From NCBI GenBank assembly GCA_937897665.1, contig CALCPB010000895.1, forward strand, positions 1 through 6,494: a stretch of 6,494 nucleotides of DNA. Reading direction: 5' to 3'. The position numbers and the translations under genes are program-made. The stretch is from an uncultured Halomicronema sp. (GTDB lineage Bacteria; Cyanobacteriota; Cyanobacteriia; Phormidesmidales; Phormidesmidaceae). The notes beneath the pieces are model-generated. The model was not told the origin of the DNA. It saw only the letters and a program-made list of their open reading frames with translations, and made no database searches. This document shows, one piece after another, positions 5,212 to 6,494 of this stretch (positions are counted from its first letter, which is position 1; every line of letters begins with the position of its first letter).

Positions 5212-5219
5212 AAGCCTCA
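5202..5219 (-). repeat. 9-bp tandem repeat across the bioY/lspA junction
   Basis: TGAGGCTTA occurs twice in tandem on the minus strand (5219-5211 and 5210-5202). The first unit holds the bioY TGA stop and donates the A of the lspA ATG. It encodes the doubled MRLMRL if the TTG start is used. Each unit carries a GAGG; the first one is only 3 nt before the ATG, which is short for a Shine-Dalgarno. Confidence 0.8.
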
Positions 5220-5828
5220 ATAAAACAAGAGTTGGCGGAGTAAACGAGCCAGCACAGACACGGCACAGACCATAATCAGCTGCCCTGGCAGGGGTGCTAA
5301 CGAATAGGCCAAGATGGCTTCCCAGGCGGGAAAAGTGACCGCCTCTAGCCAGCCACCTACTGCCGCGATCGCCAGATACAGCAGCCCACAGCCGTGAATG
5401 CTGCCCAAGCCGCAGACGCTGCTAAAGGCCAGCGTTTCTAGTTTAGGACGTTCTTGAAAGGCCAGATATCCACAAACCCAGGCGGCGGGAATAAATCCGA
5501 CCAAATAGCCAAAGCTGGGCTCGCGCAGATACCCCAAGCCGCCGCCCTGGGTAAAAATCGGCAGACCAAAAAATTGAAAGAGCAGCAAACCCAGAGTCAG
5601 GTAAGCAATTTGTGCCAGCGTCGCCGCGTTTTTGCCGCCCACACAGGCCGTCAGCAGCACGGCCCCCACCTGAAAACTCACCCCCAGCGAATAGACCTGA
5701 ACGCCCGTGGCATTCCAGTTCCAAGGGGCATTGGTAATAAACGCCTCAGACCAGGTCGCGGCGATGGTCAACACCAGCCCGATCAAGGCCCATAAAAGAT
5801 CCAATGGCGACAACACCCGCGTTCCCAT
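5217..5828 (-). CDS. bioY: BioY-family biotin transporter S component
   Basis: A 203-residue integral membrane protein (from ATG 5828) with about six hydrophobic segments. The BioY signature is clear: GGGLGYLREPSFGYLVGF at 95-112, matching the G-G-x-G-x-x-x-x-P-x-x-GY-x-x-GF motif that contributes to biotin binding in ECF-type transporters. BioY is the substrate-binding subunit and works with the energising EcfA/EcfT module, or alone in some bacteria; no Ecf genes lie in this window. A TTG at 5867 would add 13 residues (MRRTIQCAFHSKQ). I favour the ATG because a TACAAT sits between the two candidates and the shorter form has the typical BioY length. No Shine-Dalgarno is obvious. It overlaps the alternative lspA TTG start, indicating translational coupling. 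Its role here is biotin uptake or salvage. Confidence 0.9.
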   Translation of the reverse strand: MGTRVLSPLDLLWALIGLVLTIAATWSEAFITNAPWNWNATGVQVYSLGVSFQVGAVLLTACVGGKNAATLAQIAYLTLGLLLFQFFGLPIFTQGGGLGYLREPSFGYLVGFIPAAWVCGYLAFQERPKLETLAFSSVCGLGSIHGCGLLYLAIAAVGGWLEAVTFPAWEAILAYSLAPLPGQLIMVCAVSVLARLLRQLLFY

Positions 5829-5848
5829 CTGTTTGCTATGAAACGCAC

Positions 5849-5854
5849 ATTGTA
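5849..5854 (-). promoter_or_regulatory. Possible -10 element for bioY-lspA
   Basis: TACAAT on the minus strand, 20 nt before the bioY ATG at 5828. This would give a leader of about 14 nt. The hexamer 17 nt upstream (TTAGTC) is a poor -35, and TTGATT lies too far away (21 nt). I see no obvious BirA-type operator. It is compatible with the operon starting at bioY. Confidence 0.3.
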
Positions 5855-5876
5855 TCGTCCTACGCAAAAGGGACTA

Positions 5877-5897
5877 ATCAAAATCACCAGATTTTTA
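5877..5897. terminator. Weak AT-rich hairpin after the channel gene
   Basis: On the minus strand AAAATC-TGGT-GATTTT begins right at the channel stop codon. There is no proper T-run and the stem is AT-rich, so termination before bioY is doubtful. Confidence 0.2.
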
Positions 5898-6494
5898 GGG
5901 CAGCTCAGTCGGAGTTCCTGGCGTGATAGGGTTCGCGGCTTCAGAGCCAGTCGTGCCGGCGGTGCCGCTGACCGATCGCGGCGCAAAGGGTAACGTCACA
6001 TCCATACCAGCCGCCTTGACCAGAGAAGTAGCGTTCACTGCGTCTTGACCGGTCAAGTCCGGCAAAGGCAACGCTGTCCCGCAGCGTTTACAAAAGCTCG
6101 CATCCGGGTCGTGCAGCGACCAGCCACAGTTGGCACAGGGCACCTGCAGCGACTGCGACGCTTTCAAAATCCGTCGCAGCAAATCACCCAACTGGGTAGG
6201 AATCAGGGCAATCCCCGTCAAAATCATCAAAATGGTACAGAGTCGGCCTGCATCCGACACTGGTGTGATGTCGCCATAGCCCACAGTGGTCATCGTCACC
6301 ACCGCAAAATAGGCTGCGTCCAAAAATGAGCGAAATGTCTCGGGATGATAGCGCTGCTCAACCTGAAAGATGATGCCCGCATAGATAAAGATGATGGCAA
6401 ATAGCGTAAACACAATTCTGATCACGGCGAGCGTGTCGATCGCCGTCAGTCGGCCCACCACAGCGCGATCGCGCAGCAATCGCAGCAGTCGCAA
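5895..6494 (-). CDS. Voltage-gated-type potassium channel with C-terminal zinc ribbon, 5' part missing
   Basis: The readable 199 residues begin mid-gene at the window edge; the TTG there is not a real start. The opening LRLLRLLRDR looks like the end of a voltage-sensor S4 and the S4-S5 linker. Next come S5 (about 24-44), a pore helix, the selectivity filter TVGYGD (70-75), which is the potassium signature, and S6 (about 84-106). After the membrane part, CANC (120-123) and CKRC (135-138) form a rubredoxin-like four-cysteine zinc ribbon. The tail (145-199) is Ala/Gly/Thr/Pro-rich and probably disordered. The protein would conduct potassium across the plasma membrane. The zinc ribbon probably faces the cytoplasm; a regulatory or assembly role is inferred only. 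The gene ends 66 nt before the bioY ATG, and whether the two share a transcript is unclear. Confidence 0.9.
   Translation of the reverse strand: MRLLRLLRDRAVVGRLTAIDTLAVIRIVFTLFAIIFIYAGIIFQVEQRYHPETFRSFLDAAYFAVVTMTTVGYGDITPVSDAGRLCTILMILTGIALIPTQLGDLLRRILKASQSLQVPCANCGWSLHDPDASFCKRCGTALPLPDLTGQDAVNATSLVKAAGMDVTLPFAPRSVSGTAGTTGSEAANPITPGTPTELP

Overview
The window looks like chromosomal DNA of a cyanobacterium. At least eight copies of the HIP1 octamer GCGATCGC are scattered through it (538, 1697, 2750, 3414, 4423, 4672, 5365, 6465). The genes also look cyanobacterial: a class A penicillin-binding protein with an N-terminal FHA domain, a BioY biotin transporter beside lspA, and a voltage-gated-type ion channel with a C-terminal zinc ribbon. 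I cannot fix the genus. All genes I can support lie on the minus strand, so in transcription order they run from the right end to the left.

Right part (6494 to 1763), a tightly packed housekeeping block: the C-terminal part of an ion channel (cut by the window edge), bioY, lspA starting 5 nt after the bioY stop, a 753-residue FHA/GT51/transpeptidase protein 84 nt further on, and an unrecognised conserved-looking protein of 178 residues after a 44-nt gap that holds a hairpin. lspA to PBP joins lipoprotein maturation with peptidoglycan synthesis; the last gene may be co-transcribed with the PBP.

Left part (1762 to 1), loosely packed and accessory-like: a copy of a duplicated non-coding element (1437-1738), a small AT-rich lipoprotein gene (896-1414), a degraded fragment of a TauD/TfdA-like dioxygenase (652-816), a 13-bp perfect palindrome (648-684), the second copy of the element (351-579), and a RidA-family gene cut by the left edge.

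The most interesting object is the duplicated element. The two copies align without gaps over 229 bp, apart from a 68-bp insertion plus an apparent 5-bp target duplication (TGATT) in the right copy. Each copy can fold into nested hairpins on the plus strand and has a hairpin followed by seven T's. Several differences between copies preserve pairing as G-U wobbles only if the plus strand is the RNA. This suggests a structured plus-strand RNA, opposite to every gene here, with each copy lying just upstream of a minus-strand start codon. This is an inference from two copies only and needs a homologue search or RNA data.
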